A DNA stretch of 64,000 nt from Atriophallophorus winterbourni. Taxonomy: Eukaryota > Platyhelminthes > Trematoda > Plagiorchiida > Microphallidae. A program made the translations under genes and the position numbers. Shown one piece after another: positions 52,573-63,764 of the stretch. The notes below the pieces were generated by a model that saw only the letters and a program-made list of their open reading frames with translations, searched no databases and was not told the DNA's origin. How positions within the stretch are numbered: the stretch's first letter is position 1; each line of letters starts with the position of its first letter. Where the stretch lies: positions 1 to 64,000 of the forward strand of contig JACCGJ010020169.1 of NCBI GenBank assembly GCA_013407085.1, written 5' to 3'.

Positions 52573-53094
52573 TCAATGAGGTCGCATAGTCAGAAAGACG
52601 TTGGGGACAATGCATATGTCTACCGGTGCGAGTTTGAGCGGGGCTGGAATGACTGGAGGATTTGGATGAACGAGGGAGGTGGTATGCACATACGGATTAC
52701 ACGGGGGTTGCGATTGAGATGGAGTTGGTTGCTTAGGCTCAACGAAAGCTAATTTCAGCGGATCAATAAAAACCGTGAGGCGTCGAACATTCATATTCAA
52801 AATGAATTACATGTGTATACGATCAAAGGCTCTGCGTAGTCTGTGATAGGATGGTTGAAGTGGTTTATATAGGGACACACGTCGCATAAAAACAAAATCG
52901 CACGTATCGCGATGAGGTGATTTCTGTTGGTGGACATGGCGCTGTCGTGGAGTCGTATAATCCAAATTAGACACAAACGATCGCAAGCGAGTAATGTAAT
53001 CTGACATAGAAGGTAATGACTGGCAAGGCACTACGAGTTCGCCGGGGAGACACAAGATAGTGTGACAAACTAACTCTGTGGCTGAGCATTGCAT
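52573..53094 (-). pseudogene. gypsy remnant 2 integrase C-terminus and tail
   Basis: Reads CSATELVCHTILCLPGELVV, YITRLRSFVSNLDY, then VFMRRVSLYKPLQPSYHR, the C-terminal integrase module. The tail follows (VRRLTVFIDPLKLAFVEPKQ and a Pro-rich end). The same module is at 57586-57950. Confidence 0.75.
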
Positions 53095-53289
53095 GTCTTC
53101 TTCAATGGTAAAATGAATTCCAATAAGAACATGAGGTAAATCTCAGTATAACTATTAGGATCGGGCCGATAAGAGTACGATTAATCGATTTTCTGCAGAT
53201 TGAAGGATCGACAGTTAGCGCGTTCCATTGTAATAATCCTACTTTGATGTTTATCCAAAAGAGAGAGATCGAATCGTGCGCCAGCGGAC

Positions 53290-53660
53290 AAAACAGAAAT
53301 GACATGTCTTGATAAAGCATCGGCAACCATGTTCACCTCTACTTTGACTTAACCAATGTTAGTAGAGAATCGAGAACTTTAATCAATGTGTCATGCGACG
53401 TATGATGATCGAGTTTAGAATGCAGAGCAAAAGTTAACTGTTTGTGATCCGTAAAAAATAATATAGTAATGACCTTCCAATAAGTGAATGAAATGCCATG
53501 TGGCTAAATACACGAAAGTAATTCATGGCCAAATGTGGTTTAGTGGGGTTGTTCCCGATTAATCTTCTGCGAAAAATGCCAATTGATGGTCTGTGTTCTT
53601 ATGGTTTTGTTGTAAAACAGCTCCCACTGCCGAATCAGATGTATCGGTCGTTAATGATAA
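53290..53660 (-). pseudogene. gypsy remnant 2 RNase H
   Basis: Scattered frames give TSDSAVGAVLQQNHKN at 53650 and HFIHLLEGHYY near 53480, then MVADALSRHVISVLSAGARF at about 53326-53265. The domain outline is complete but frameshifted. Confidence 0.65.
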
Positions 53661-53744
53661 AGGATAAGTTAGCTCTGGATCAATGCAACACATTTCAGTG
53701 GCAGTGCAAAGAACATTTTTTAGCCTCCACTCATCTGCGGTTTT

Positions 53745-53933
53745 CTATTGATCCACATGTATTGGTGACGACCAGGAGATGGAAGAATGGTGAAAGATTA
53801 CAAGCTCTAGATTATGCTTGAACTCGACATTTGCAATTTTGAGTAAGCAAGGATGAAGTCGCCTAGGTCTAAAAGAGATGGGTTGTCCGCTTGTGACTGT
53901 GGTCAATATGACCGCCTGCCTTAAGGGTTGCAT
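53745..53933 (-). pseudogene. gypsy remnant 2 RT N-terminal fragment
   Basis: Reads TSGQPISFRPRRLHPCLLKI and NVEFKHNLELVIFHHSSISW, then WSSPIH, the conserved start of gypsy RT. It breaks off at 53745 and the next readable domain is RNase H. Confidence 0.75.
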
Positions 53934-54069
53934 AATGGATGGAAATACTTTCAGTATAGAACTAAATGTCGAAGATTCCGTAGTGAGAGCCTTGATACCG
54001 GAGAAATGGCTTCGATAGTGATGCCTGACACATGCGAGGAGGTTGTCGTATCCACTAATCTCCGATGTT

Positions 54070-54342
54070 TTACTTCCACAGTTAGACCTAAGTGAGACAA
54101 AAGTCGATACCGATTATGGGGCAATTAACCTCCTCGATGATAAACGTCCAGGGAAAGTGGCGTCATAGTCCTGAATTGACAGTTAGAAGGCATTGGCCGT
54201 AAGTATTAATATAAGTGCCATTTTCCGACTTAAGATTGTAGGACGATGGTTTTGAGGAACTGGATGCTCTAGGTTTGACGCTAATTTCAGCGCCTGAATG
54301 GACTAAGAAATTAAGAACAGTCGATTTGATTGTATTATAGGT
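54070..54342 (-). pseudogene. gypsy remnant 2 protease
   Basis: Reads STVLNFLVHSGAEISVKPRA (aspartic protease motif with the catalytic Asp changed to His), YNLKSENGTYINTYGQCLLT, then in another frame FPWTFIIEEVNCPIIGIDFC. The order and spacing match gypsy proteases; the changed catalytic residue makes it inactive. Confidence 0.75.
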
Positions 54343-55459
54343 AGGCAACTTGGGTTTCGTGGGCCGGGCATAGTATTCGACATTACTGGCTGACTATGTT
54401 GTAGGCTAGAATCCTTGCATGTCCTGGATCTTGACGTGTTCTCATTGGTCCGTAAACACCATCCAATCGAATATATATTGGGGGGTCGAATACCACGCTT
54501 CGAGGAATTCTCGAACGTGACGAGTACTGCCTTTGGTGATGATTTCCATACTATTCCAAATGAATTCGAGTACTTCACGATCCATGTGTACCGATGTTGC
54601 TGATTTGTGGTGATGTCGTCGTGTAGCCAGTTTGTGTTCATGTACCTTGTTTCTAAACTTCTCCCGATGTGTCCAATATAACATTTCTCACGGTAAGAAC
54701 ACGGGATTCTGTTCGCGACGTTATTTCTCTCCTCATTAGCAAACATGCCCTTGACCTTGACTACTTGGCTTCTCAGTGCTGAAGCTGGTTTGTGTGCTAC
54801 ACTAATTACGAGCGGCCGTAGTATTCTTGCGGCAGTGTTAACCTTGCTGCGTTCGTGCTGTTCACACGCGATTGGGTTGTCGAGTCCATGTTACGAATTC
54901 TGAAGTCCTTTCGGTTTCCATTCTTCCTGAAGTGTTTGAATGAATGTTTCTCCTCTTCTTCCCAGAGATCGTCGGTAGTGCAGTGTTTTTTGCGCTGTTG
55001 AATTGTGTTCAATCGCAGGATCGATTGCGGGTGCCCGGGGGCTTGCTCTTAAAGTTCCACATTTGATCCGTGTGTGTTCGTTTATTTTATACACTAGTTT
55101 TTAGGTTTCCTATTCTGTTCTTCACGCGTTCACATACAGAAATAGTAGACAGTTTTTCCAATTCTGTCTACTTCGTAAATTGAATTCCAATGAAGACGCA
55201 ATTCAGTAGATGGTGCGCATTTCCCAAGTTTTCTTTCTTTAGAATCGCGAAACTAACATCGACGTATCGGATCCAGATTTTGGGTCGGATCAGCGGTAAA
55301 GCGATACGTTCAAGATATGTATTACGGTTTCGGCTAGCAACCCAGATATTTGAGATCCCATTTGAGATCCTTTCATTTGTTTATACAAACCATTGCTGAA
55401 TTTCAAATTCGTCTGCAAACACGATTATATTAACTGTAGTATACTCTTTTTGATCAGTC
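54343..55459 (-). repeat. Left arm of a 1.1-kb inverted repeat (PLE copy 5)
   Basis: Pairs with 55682-56792 in inverse orientation with few differences; spacer 55460-55681. Minus-strand content is a PLE of a different family from copies 1-4: RT pieces near 55440-55320 (LKFSNGLYKQMKGSQMGSQI, SGLLAE) and a GIY-YIG region at 54746-54420 (RIPCSYREKCYIGHIGRSLE, KSATSVHMDREVLEFIWNSM, STRHVREFLEAWYSTPQ). Confidence 0.9.
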
Positions 55460-55640
55460 GGTTTCCATTGTGCTCCGTTCCGCGTTCGTCCAGCAGTTTC
55501 GATTTGGTTTGCAGCGCTAAGTTAGTGCCGATAGATGTAAATAGCGCTGTCACGTCAAAAGAATCCACGAAATCTTCATCTTCCAAATTCACGTCCTTTA
55601 TCGTCTGCTGGAATTTAGTTACGGAATCTTATCGCGAACG
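54343..55640 (-). pseudogene. PLE copy 5 (minus): RT and GIY-YIG
   Basis: Reads from the spacer outward: TKFQQTIKDVNLEDEDFVDS, FDVTALFTSIGTNLALQTKS (first RT Asp), LIKKSILQLI, LKFSNGLYKQMKGSQMGSQI, then a gap where YxDD should be, then YKINEHTRIKCGTLRAS and the GIY-YIG block. Several stops. The RT palm is missing or unreadable. The spacer portion is present only once, so the two arms share it head to head. Confidence 0.75.
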
Positions 55641-55649
55641 CGCACAAGA

Positions 55650-56792
55650 AGGTTGGCAAATACTCAAATGTCGATGAAGACGATCAAAAAGAGTATACTA
55701 CAGTTATTATATTCGTGTTTGCAGACGAATTTGAAATTCAGCAATGGTTTGTATAAACAAATGAAAGGATCTCAAATGGGATCTCAAATATCTGGGTTGC
55801 TAGCCGAAGCCGTAATGCATATCTTGAACGTATCGCTTTACCGCTGATCCAACCCAAAATCTGGATCTGATACGTCGATGTTAGTTTCGCGATTCTAAAG
55901 AAAGAAAACTTGGGAAATGCGCACCATCTACTAAATTGCGTCTCCATTGGAATTCAATTTACGAGATAGACAGAATTGGAAAACTGTCTACCATTTCTGT
56001 ATGTGAACGCGTGAAGAACAGAATAGGAAACCTAGAAACTAGTGTATAAAATAAACGAACACACACGGATCAAATGTGGAACTTCAAAAGCAAGCCCCCG
56101 GGCACCCGCAATCGAACCTGCGATTAAGCACAATTCAACCGCGCAAACAACACTGCACTACCGACGATCTCTAAGAAGAAGATGAGATCATTTATTCAAA
56201 CACTTCCGGAAGAATGGAAACCGAAAGTACTTCAGAATTCATAACACGGACTCGACAACCCAATCGCGTGTGAACAGCACGAACGCAGCAAGGTTAACAC
56301 TGCCGCAAGAATACTACGGCCGCTCGTAATTAGTGTGGCACACAAACCAGCTTCAGCACTGAGAAGCCAAGTAGTCAAGGTCAAGGGCATGTTTGCCAAT
56401 GAGGAGAGAAATAATGTCGCGAACAGAATCCCGTGTTCTTACCGTAAGAAATGTTATATTGGACACATCGGGAGAAGGTTAGAAACAAGGTACATGAACA
56501 CAAACTGGCTACACGACGACATCACCACAAATCAGCAACATCGGTACACATGGATCGTGAAGTACTCGAATTCATTTGGAATAGTATGGAAATCATCACC
56601 AAAGGCAGTACTCGTCACGTTCGAGAATTCCTCGAAGCGTGGTATTCGACCCCCCAATATATATTCGATTGGATGGTGTTTACGGACCAATGAGAACACG
56701 TCAAGATCCAGGACATGCAAGGAATCTAGCCTACAACATAGTCAGCCAGTAATGTCGAATACTATGCCCGGCCCACCAAACCTAAGTCGCCT
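55650..56792 (+). pseudogene. PLE copy 6 (plus): RT fragment and GIY-YIG
   Basis: The plus strand has KGSQMGSQISGLLAEAVMHI (55770), then after stops MFANEERNNVANRIPCSYRK (56390), KKCYIGHIGRRLETRYMNTN and, in the neighbouring frame, KSATSVHMDREVLEFIWNSM. It starts within RT because the upstream RT part is shared with copy 5 or missing. Lesions are mostly the same as in copy 5. Confidence 0.75.
55682..56792 (+). repeat. Right arm of the inverted repeat (PLE copy 6)
   Basis: Mirror of 54343-55459: SILQLLYSCLQTNLKFSNGL at 55690, YIGHIGRRLETRYMNTNWLH at 56450, then STRHVREFLEAWYSTPQ near 56610-56660. The match ends at AAACCTAAGTCGCCT (56792), where the left arm continues into gypsy protease sequence. 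Confidence 0.9.
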
Positions 56793-57336
56793 GTTCTACG
56801 ATACAGGCAGATTGATTGGTGGCTGTAACAGTGATGATAGTTAGAGTAGAATTTCAAATGAGATAACGGACCCTAATTTCATCACGGCATTTAAGGGTAA
56901 GAGTGATAGATTTGTCTTCAATTACAAAATAATCTTTTTTCTTGATGCCTTTGGTAAATGTTGTACTTTTGTGTAACTACCAGAATTAGCTGATAGAGTT
57001 TACTTCGAATCCTATTGTGGGTTTCAAACTGGGATGTCTTTCGTTATACATGAATTACTTCACTGAGATATCGTTGAGAATGAACTCGCAATTTTAGCGT
57101 TTGCATGATTTATAAAAATGTTCAGACTGTCTTGAATTTGTAGGCTAACTCTCAATGTCTGCTCAAGCTCGTTCTCTTTCGAATCTGATATATTAGTCAA
57201 ACAGATTTAAAGTTTACTTTACCGAAGCTTTCGAAATGTGACGGAATATTAACAAGAATGTGTTTTACATTCATACTGTTCGGCATCTTCTTTGATCATT
57301 TTCTGAAGCTAGTTTTAGGAAGAGATCACATGGTAT
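56793..57336. other. No gene seen
   Basis: Unassigned. The end near 57326 (TGGTATTTAACCGACGAGGT) resembles 58323 onward (TGGTATTAAACGACGAGAT), so a repeat edge may flank the gypsy integrase fragment on both sides. Confidence 0.4.
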
Positions 57337-58310
57337 TTAACCGACGAGGTCAAAATGCACATAAGAGAAATGACCGTTTAAATCGCTAAAGTGGATGTGA
57401 GGTGTGATCGTACGTCGTGATATTTTGTTTTTTCGACGGTTGGGCCAACGCAGTTGTCTGCCGTTTCGAGTTTCAATGGACATGGAAGGGACTGAAAGAT
57501 TGGGATGAACGAGGGAGGTGGTAGGCACATGAGGATCACACGGCAGTTGTGATTGAGGGGAAAGCAGTGTTAATGTATTTGGTGGTTAAAGCTCAACGAA
57601 AGCTGGTTTTAGACGATCAATAGAAACTGTGAGGTTTCGACCATTCATATTCAAAATGACGTACTTGTGTTTATGCTTAGTAGCTCTGCGTGTTCTATGA
57701 TAGTTTGGTTGAAGTGGTTTATATAGGGACAAACGTCGCACAAATAAATTCGCACGTACCGCGATGAGGTGATTTCTGTTGGTGGACATGACGTTGTCGT
57801 GAACTCCTATAATCCAACTTCGAAACAAACGATCGCAAGCGAGTTATGTAATCTGACATAGAAAGTAATGACTGGCAAGGCACAACGAGTTCACCGGGAA
57901 GACACAAGGTCGTGCCACAAACTAACTCTGTGGCTGAGCATTGAATGCCTTCTAAGATGGTAGAACGAATTCCAAGAAGAGGATGTGATAAATTCTCAGT
58001 GCATCTTTTAGGATTGAGTTTAGCAGCTAAACTGCATTCGACCTGCAGGTAAGGCGCCATTAACCAATTAATTCGCGTTTGGTTGGTAGACGGTCTTTTG
58101 GATTTGCTGACAGCCAAGTTGTAGAGTCAAATCTCGGAACATTGTCGATTGGTACCGAGGGCCCTGGTCAGTTGCGATGATAAATGGTGCCAAAATGGGA
58201 AATCTAGTGTTCGACGAAGACACGTACTACAGACTCGGAACGTTGTCTTTGATTGGAAAAGCAGTCGGCCATCTTGTAAAGCGACCGATCGCCGTTAGGA
58301 TGAATAAAAA
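57337..58310 (-). pseudogene. Ty3/gypsy integrase fragment (remnant 3)
   Basis: From 58300 downward the minus strand reads RFTRWPTAFPIKDNVPSL, FIIATDQGPRYQSTMF (catalytic Asp), LTLQLGCQQIQKTVYQPNAN, CSLAAKLNPKRCTENLSHPL, LGIRSTI, CSATELVCGTTLCLPGELVV, YITRLRSFVSKLDY and the tail with VSIDRLKPAFVEL at 57586. The catalytic Glu is lost in a frame change. The first Asp and zinc finger are missing on the 5' side, where the 352-bp satellite begins. Confidence 0.75.
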
Positions 58311-58594
58311 TTCGTTCGGTGATGGTATTAAACGACGAGATCAAGATGCATAATATTGCTCACACATGACTCGTTTAAACGTTAAGAGTTGCGTCATTTC
58401 AGTCTGCTGCATCTTCAAACTCGCGCGTTTCACCTTAAAACATTCAACAAAGCGTTCTTGCTTACATCATCAAAAATGTCATACAGTTTTTTGGTCGTGA
58501 TTTGATGTTAATGTATAGTGCATTCCTAATGTATTGTTGCACATTGAGTTAACTTGAAGACTTTATTTTTGTCTTAGTATTTGATTTTCCTTTA

Positions 58595-59224
58595 TTATTA
58601 TTTATTATTATTATTATCATCACACAAGTCCTTACAGACGATGTGCCAACAAGTATACCATGAAGAAGTTACGTCTGTCTGTTTACACATGCCGTTTTTG
58701 ATTTTTTTGGAATAAGGGAGGGGAGGGTCACTGATAAACGCGAACACAAGCACGGCAGGATTCTCGCCACTGGTTCCTTTCTTTTGCCATTACACTGAGT
58801 GTTATCAGCCACATATCTTCACGGTCCCTCGGACCCCACCTGGGTAAGCGCGATGTTCCCACGATGGCTAGTGGGTCTGTTAGACGCTTGAGGGTCTTCC
58901 GCCAGGTATTCCTTTGTCCGCCACGGCAAAGTTTCCAATCAGGTCCAGTGAGAGCAAAAAGAGCTAGGAGAGGAAGGCGTCGCTCATCCATACGGAGAAC
59001 GTGCCCCAGCCATCTCAGCTGGCACATGGATATATGATCGGAGAGTGGCACAGAGCGATCACCGAGGACTGCCCTTCTGACGTCATCATTTTTGACTTTC
59101 TGTTGCCAGCTTAAACGAGCTATACTCCGCAGGCAACGATGATCAAACGTGGATAATCGGTGAGTATCGACTTGCCGCGGCGTCCACGTCTCGCAGCCAT
59201 ACATTAGAACTGCTCTTGCGGTAG
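58595..59224 (-). mobile_element. 5'-truncated LINE inserted in the 352-bp satellite
   Basis: Flanked by the 6-bp duplication CCTTTA (58589-58594 and 59225-59230). The 3' end on the minus strand is an AT-only (ATA/AAT)n tail at about 58620-58595. Contains a C-terminal ORF2 domain (58728-59204). Confidence 0.9.
58728..59204 (-). CDS. LINE ORF2 C-terminal domain (truncated)
   Basis: A 158-codon open frame: MYGCETWTPRQVDTHRLSTF, DHRCLRSIARLSWQQKVKND, VRRAVLGDRSVPLSDHISMC, QLRWLGHVLRMDERRLPLLA, CRGGQRNTWRKTLKRLTDPL, then a conserved Trp/Arg-rich end. This is the post-RT region shared by many trematode LINEs and has no enzyme activity by itself. It is unbroken from the truncation to its stop, so the insertion is young. 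It may belong to the same superfamily as the LINE at 30976-32960, whose end also reads YGWETWS...VRRLSVFD. Confidence 0.8.
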   Translation of the reverse strand: MYGCETWTPRQVDTHRLSTFDHRCLRSIARLSWQQKVKNDDVRRAVLGDRSVPLSDHISMCQLRWLGHVLRMDERRLPLLALFALTGPDWKLCRGGQRNTWRKTLKRLTDPLAIVGTSRLPRWGPRDREDMWLITLSVMAKERNQWRESCRACVRVYQ

Positions 59225-60897
59225 CCTTTAGGATTCATTGTGCTGATTGAAATGAATAGATTAGTTTGATAATCATCAGATTATATTTTTGTACCACTGA
59301 TTTATTTTATTTTCGAATTGCATGAGAAATCACGAATGGCGATATTGTTCAGACCTGACTCGTTTAAACGTTAAAGTAGCGTAATTCCAGTCTGCTGCAT
59401 CTTCAAACTCGCGCGTTTTAGCTTGAAATATTCAACGCTGCATTCTTGCTAACATCATTAAAAACATCAAACGGTTAATTTGCATTAATTTGAAGTTCAT
59501 GCATAGTGCATTCCTATTGTATTATTGCCCCTTCAGGTAACATGAATACTTTATTAATGTCTTAGTATTTGATATGCTTTCAGCATTCAAGGTTTGGTTG
59601 AAATACATAGATTTGTTTGATAATCGTCAGATTACTGTTTTGTAAAACTGACCAAGATTATTTTAGAATTGCATGAGAATTCACGAATTGCGATATTGCT
59701 CACACCGGACTCGTTTAAACGTTAAGTGTTGCGTAATTCCATTCTGCTGCATCTTCAAGCTCGTGCGTTTCAGCTTATAACATTCAACGGTGAGTTCCGG
59801 CTTACATCATCAAAAACGTCGAACGGATTTTGGCATTGAGTTGTTGTTAAACTGTAGTGCATTCCTAATGTATTATTGCCCATTCAGTTAAAATAGAGAC
59901 TTTTTTGTCTTAGTATTTGATATGCTTTTAGCATTCATGGTGCTGTTTGAAATACATACATTTCTTTGATAATTATCGGAATACTTGTTTGTAACAACTG
60001 GTTAAGATTATTTTCGAATTGAATGGGAATTCACGAATGGCGATATTGTTCAGACATGACTCGTTTAAAGGTTAGGAGTTGCGTCATTCCAGTCTGCTGC
60101 ATCTTCAAACTCGCGCGTTTCAGCTTAAAACGTTCAACGGTGAGTTCTTGCTTAGATCATCAAAAACGTCAAACGGTTTATTGGCATTGATTTGATGTTA
60201 AAGTATAGTGCATTCCTAATGTATTATTGTCCATTCAGTTACCATGAAGACTTTATTTGTGTCTTAGTATTTGATATGTTTTTAGCATTCATGGTGCTGT
60301 TTGAAATACATACATTTCTTTGATAATTATCAGAATACTTGTTTGTAACACTAGCCAAGATTACTTTGGAATTGCATGGGAATTCACGAATGGCGTTATT
60401 GTTCAGACATGACTCGTTTAAACGTTAGGAGTTGCGTCATTCCAGTTTGCTGTATCTTCAAACTCGCGCGTTTCAGCTTGAAAAATTCAACGGTGAGTTC
60501 TTGCTTATATCATCAAAAACGTCAAACGGTTTTTTGGCATTGATTTGATGTTAAACTGTAGTGCATTCCTAATGTAGTATTGCCCATTCAGTTAAGATAA
60601 AAACTTTTTTGTCTTGGTATTTGATATGATTTTATCATTCATGGTGTTGGTTGAAATACATACATTTCTTTGATAATTATCGGAATACTTGTTTGTAACA
60701 ACTGGTTAAGATTATTTTCGAATTGAATGGGAATTCACGAATGGCGATATTGTTCAGACATGACTCGTTTAAAGGTTAGGAACTCAGAACTCAGAAAATT
60801 GTATGGTAGAAAAAGCATTAAGCTTAACAATAACCATAGGATGACAAGGTATATGGAACATATAAAAATATATAAAAAATATAAAATATCTCAAAAA

Positions 60898-63764
60898 TCA
60901 ATAGGGACATTCGCATACCGCATGGTTCGTCATAAACTCATCGAGTTTGGAAGCGAACACCTCAACAGATTCTGATCGTGTGATTTCTTCAGGCAAATAG
61001 TTCCAAGTGAAACAAATTCTCACGGAGAAAAAAATTACGACGTATATCCAATCGAGAATGCGGAATGTTTAAAGCCTTTGAATGTGTTCGTGTTCTGGTA
61101 AGGTCATTGGGCTTTAGCAAGTGTTTAAGGGGATGGTTTACAGAATGCAGGATTTTGAAGGTCAACATAAGGTCACTACGTATCCGCCGTTGGGTAAAAT
61201 CTTGTAGGTTCAGTTTTGACATTCGCACTGTGAAAGGCAAATTTCTGTACCGGGAGACCAACTTTGTAGCACGATGATAAATCCTGTCGAGTAGTTCGAT
61301 ATCCTTCCTCAGCCATGGTGCCCATGCTTGGATGGAATATTCCATAACAGGACGTATATACGTGTTACTTACCCGAAGTAGAGTTTCGGGCGTAAAAATC
61401 CGGAATATTCTTTTGAGAAGACTCAAGATACGGCAAGCTTTATTGTACACCATCCGGCAATGCTGTCTAGGCTTAAGGTTAAACGAAACCCAGATACCCA
61501 GATCTTTTTCTGCTGTGGTCCAGACGAGATCTTGCGTGCCAAGCTGATACGTGTGGTGCTGAGATTTCCCAAGCTGCAGCATTTTACATTTCGCAGGGTT
61601 AAATGGTAACTCATTTAACTGGGACCAACGAAATAAGATGCTTAGATCCCGTTGTAATGCCATACAGTCATTAACAGACCTGACACGTTTCCAAATTTTA
61701 ATATCATCGGCAAATAGTATCAAGTTGCATTCAATATCCTCTACTATATCGTTCATATACACCAAGAATAGAAGAGGTCCAAGCACCGAGCCTTGCGGAA
61801 CTCCACTCGTGACGACTATTTTTCTAGACAAGGTGCTGCCAACGCGAACTTGGACGTGTCTATCAGTAAGATAGTCCCTTATCCAATTCAGCAATATTCC
61901 CGTTATTCCATAGGATTCGAGCTTTTTAATTAAGATGTCATGGTTGACTCTATCGAAAGCTTTGGAAATATCGATGTAACAAGCATGTACAGCCTCACCT
62001 TCGTCTAGTGCCTTGGTCCAATCCTCGAACGTTGTAAGAAGGTTAGATAAACAGCAACGACCTCTTCGAAAACCGTGTTGCGCTGCGGTCAAAATATTTT
62101 GGTTTTCGAAATGTTCTCTTATGCGCGCAGTCACAATGCGTTCCATTAATTTGGAGATCACCGGAAGTAACGTTACCGGTCTATAGTTTGCTGTATCTGA
62201 ACGGCTACCGCCTTTATAAATAGGAGTTATCATCCCTTCTTTCCATTGCGGTGGTATTTTTCCTTCATTTAAGCTGAGATTGAATATGCGAGTGAGAGGA
62301 GCAGTCAAAGCAACGCGACACCTGCGAAGTACGGCGGGGGTAATTTTGTCGGCGCCAGGGGACTTCTTTTCGTTTAGTCGACAAAGTTCCCGCCCAACCA
62401 TGTATTCGTTGATAGTCATTTCACTTAATAATTCGAAATGTGGTGAACTTGATGAAAGTTGATATGGTATAAAACGCTTGAAATTGAAGACAAATGAGTA
62501 AAACGTTGCTAAAGCGTCGGCGTTATCTTGGGCAGTGTGGGTCAATCCATGAGGTGTTAGTACAGATAATACACCTGGTTTGATCTTTGATCGTTCATTT
62601 ACTATCTTGTAGAGAAGCTTAGGATTCTTTTCCATTCTCTTAAGCAAGTTCCATTGGAATTGCATGCGATCTTCTCTTACAAGAGTAGTGACTTGATTCC
62701 TTATCTTACAGAATCGTTTCCAAGTTTCTTCCGTACCAAACTTCTTATGAGTTACCCAAGACTCTCGCTTAACAGCTAACCATTTCTTCGTTCTACTTCG
62801 AATAACAAACTGGTTGTTGTAGCTGCATTTGTGTGGTACAAAAATCGAGTTTTCGTAAATCTTCGAGATTGAGATAATTTGGAAACGAATTGTAATATGA
62901 GCCAGGATCCATTGAATCAAACTCATGAGTGTGTGCATCCCGGAGACTGATATTTAAGGATTCAAATTGTATTTTCCTTATGACTTTCGTCTGTTCACAC
63001 AATCGTTCCGCACTACATACATAATCAAACAAAAGCACAACATGATCACTTTTCCCCAGTGGTGCCAGGTATTGTATACTTTCTACTGCGGTTGCCTCAA
63101 GCGTTAAGACAAGGTCAAGGGTTGAAGGTTGGTCAAGACCCTGCCAGCGAGTTGGCTGGTTAACGTGGTTGTGCAGTGAAGCAAATTCTATAACCTCCTT
63201 GAATTTATGTTTAAACGAATGCAGGGAGTGCTCACCTCTCGAAAGCAGATGCGGGAGATTAAAATCGCCAATGATTAGCAATTGCATAGTCTGGCATCTT
63301 GTGATGTGTTGCAATGATTCGATGAGCTTATCATTGTATGAGCTTTCGGATGATGGTGAGCGGTAGATGATGCCGATCGTACATTCATCTCCATTGACTA
63401 GTTTTACTGAACACCATATCGTATCAGGAAGGCTGAGGTCAGGATGATCGATGACGTTACACTGCGCTAAACGTTCGTGATAGTAGACTGCAACTCCACC
63501 ACCGGATCTTCGATCACGATCGCGACGAAGTAGTGACATTTTTGGAATCAAAAGATCAGCATCAGTCATGCAGGGCTGGAAACAAGTCTCTGTAACTGCA
63601 ACCAAATCGGGTGAAAGTCTATCACAAAGCTCACATAGTTCAGCTAATTTGTTTGTTAAACACTGAGCATTTGTATACATGCACCTGATCGTATTTGTCT
63701 TACACAATGTCGAATCGTGTACTGTAGCTATTGGTCCGACTCGCGATGAGCCGGACCATTTTCG
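60898..63764 (-). pseudogene. CR1 family 2 ORF2 (APE endonuclease and RT), two frameshifts
   Basis: Endonuclease (63764-62850): CMYTNAQCLTNKLAELCELC, DLVAVTETCFQPCM, GGGVAVYYHERLAQ, LLIIGDFNLPHLLSRGEHSL, PLGKSDHVVLLFDYVC. RT (62880-60989): RSRTKKWLAVKRESWVTHKK, KSPGADKITPAVLRRC, WKEGMITPIYKGGSRSDTAN, YRPVTLLPVISKLMERIV, HGFRRGRCCLSNLLT, ACYIDISKAFDRVNHDILIK, SGVPQGSVLGPLLFLVYMND and LILFADDIKIWKRV with the FADD box intact. There is one frameshift near 62840-62880 and another near 61025 in a poly-A run, after which the real C-terminus (TWNYLPEEITRSESV) runs to a TGA at 60900-60898. Otherwise well preserved. Confidence 0.88.

Larger units (their letters stand above)
52570..54342 (-). mobile_element. 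Ty3/gypsy remnant 2 with internal deletions
   Basis: The minus strand in order: protease (54342-54070), RT start (53933-53745), RNase H pieces (53660-53290) and integrase C-terminus (53094-52573). The RT palm and the integrase zinc and DDE core are missing. Related to the integrase fragment at 57337-58310 but a distinct copy. Its upstream edge is the PLE inverted repeat. Confidence 0.75.
58318..60779 (+). repeat. 352-bp tandem satellite
   Basis: The landmark GACTCGTTTAAA occurs at 58368, 59357, 59708, 60058, 60411 and 60762. Spacings are 350-353 bp except for the first (989 bp), which contains a 636-bp LINE insertion including its target duplication; subtracting it leaves 353 bp. Unit content includes GTTGCGTCATTCCAGTCTGC, AAACTCGCGCGTTTCAGCTT and GTCTTAGTATTTGATATG. 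AT-rich, no coding. The array ends at 60779, where a CR1 3' tail starts. It shows no similarity to the 360-bp satellite at 5726-13561. Confidence 0.92.
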
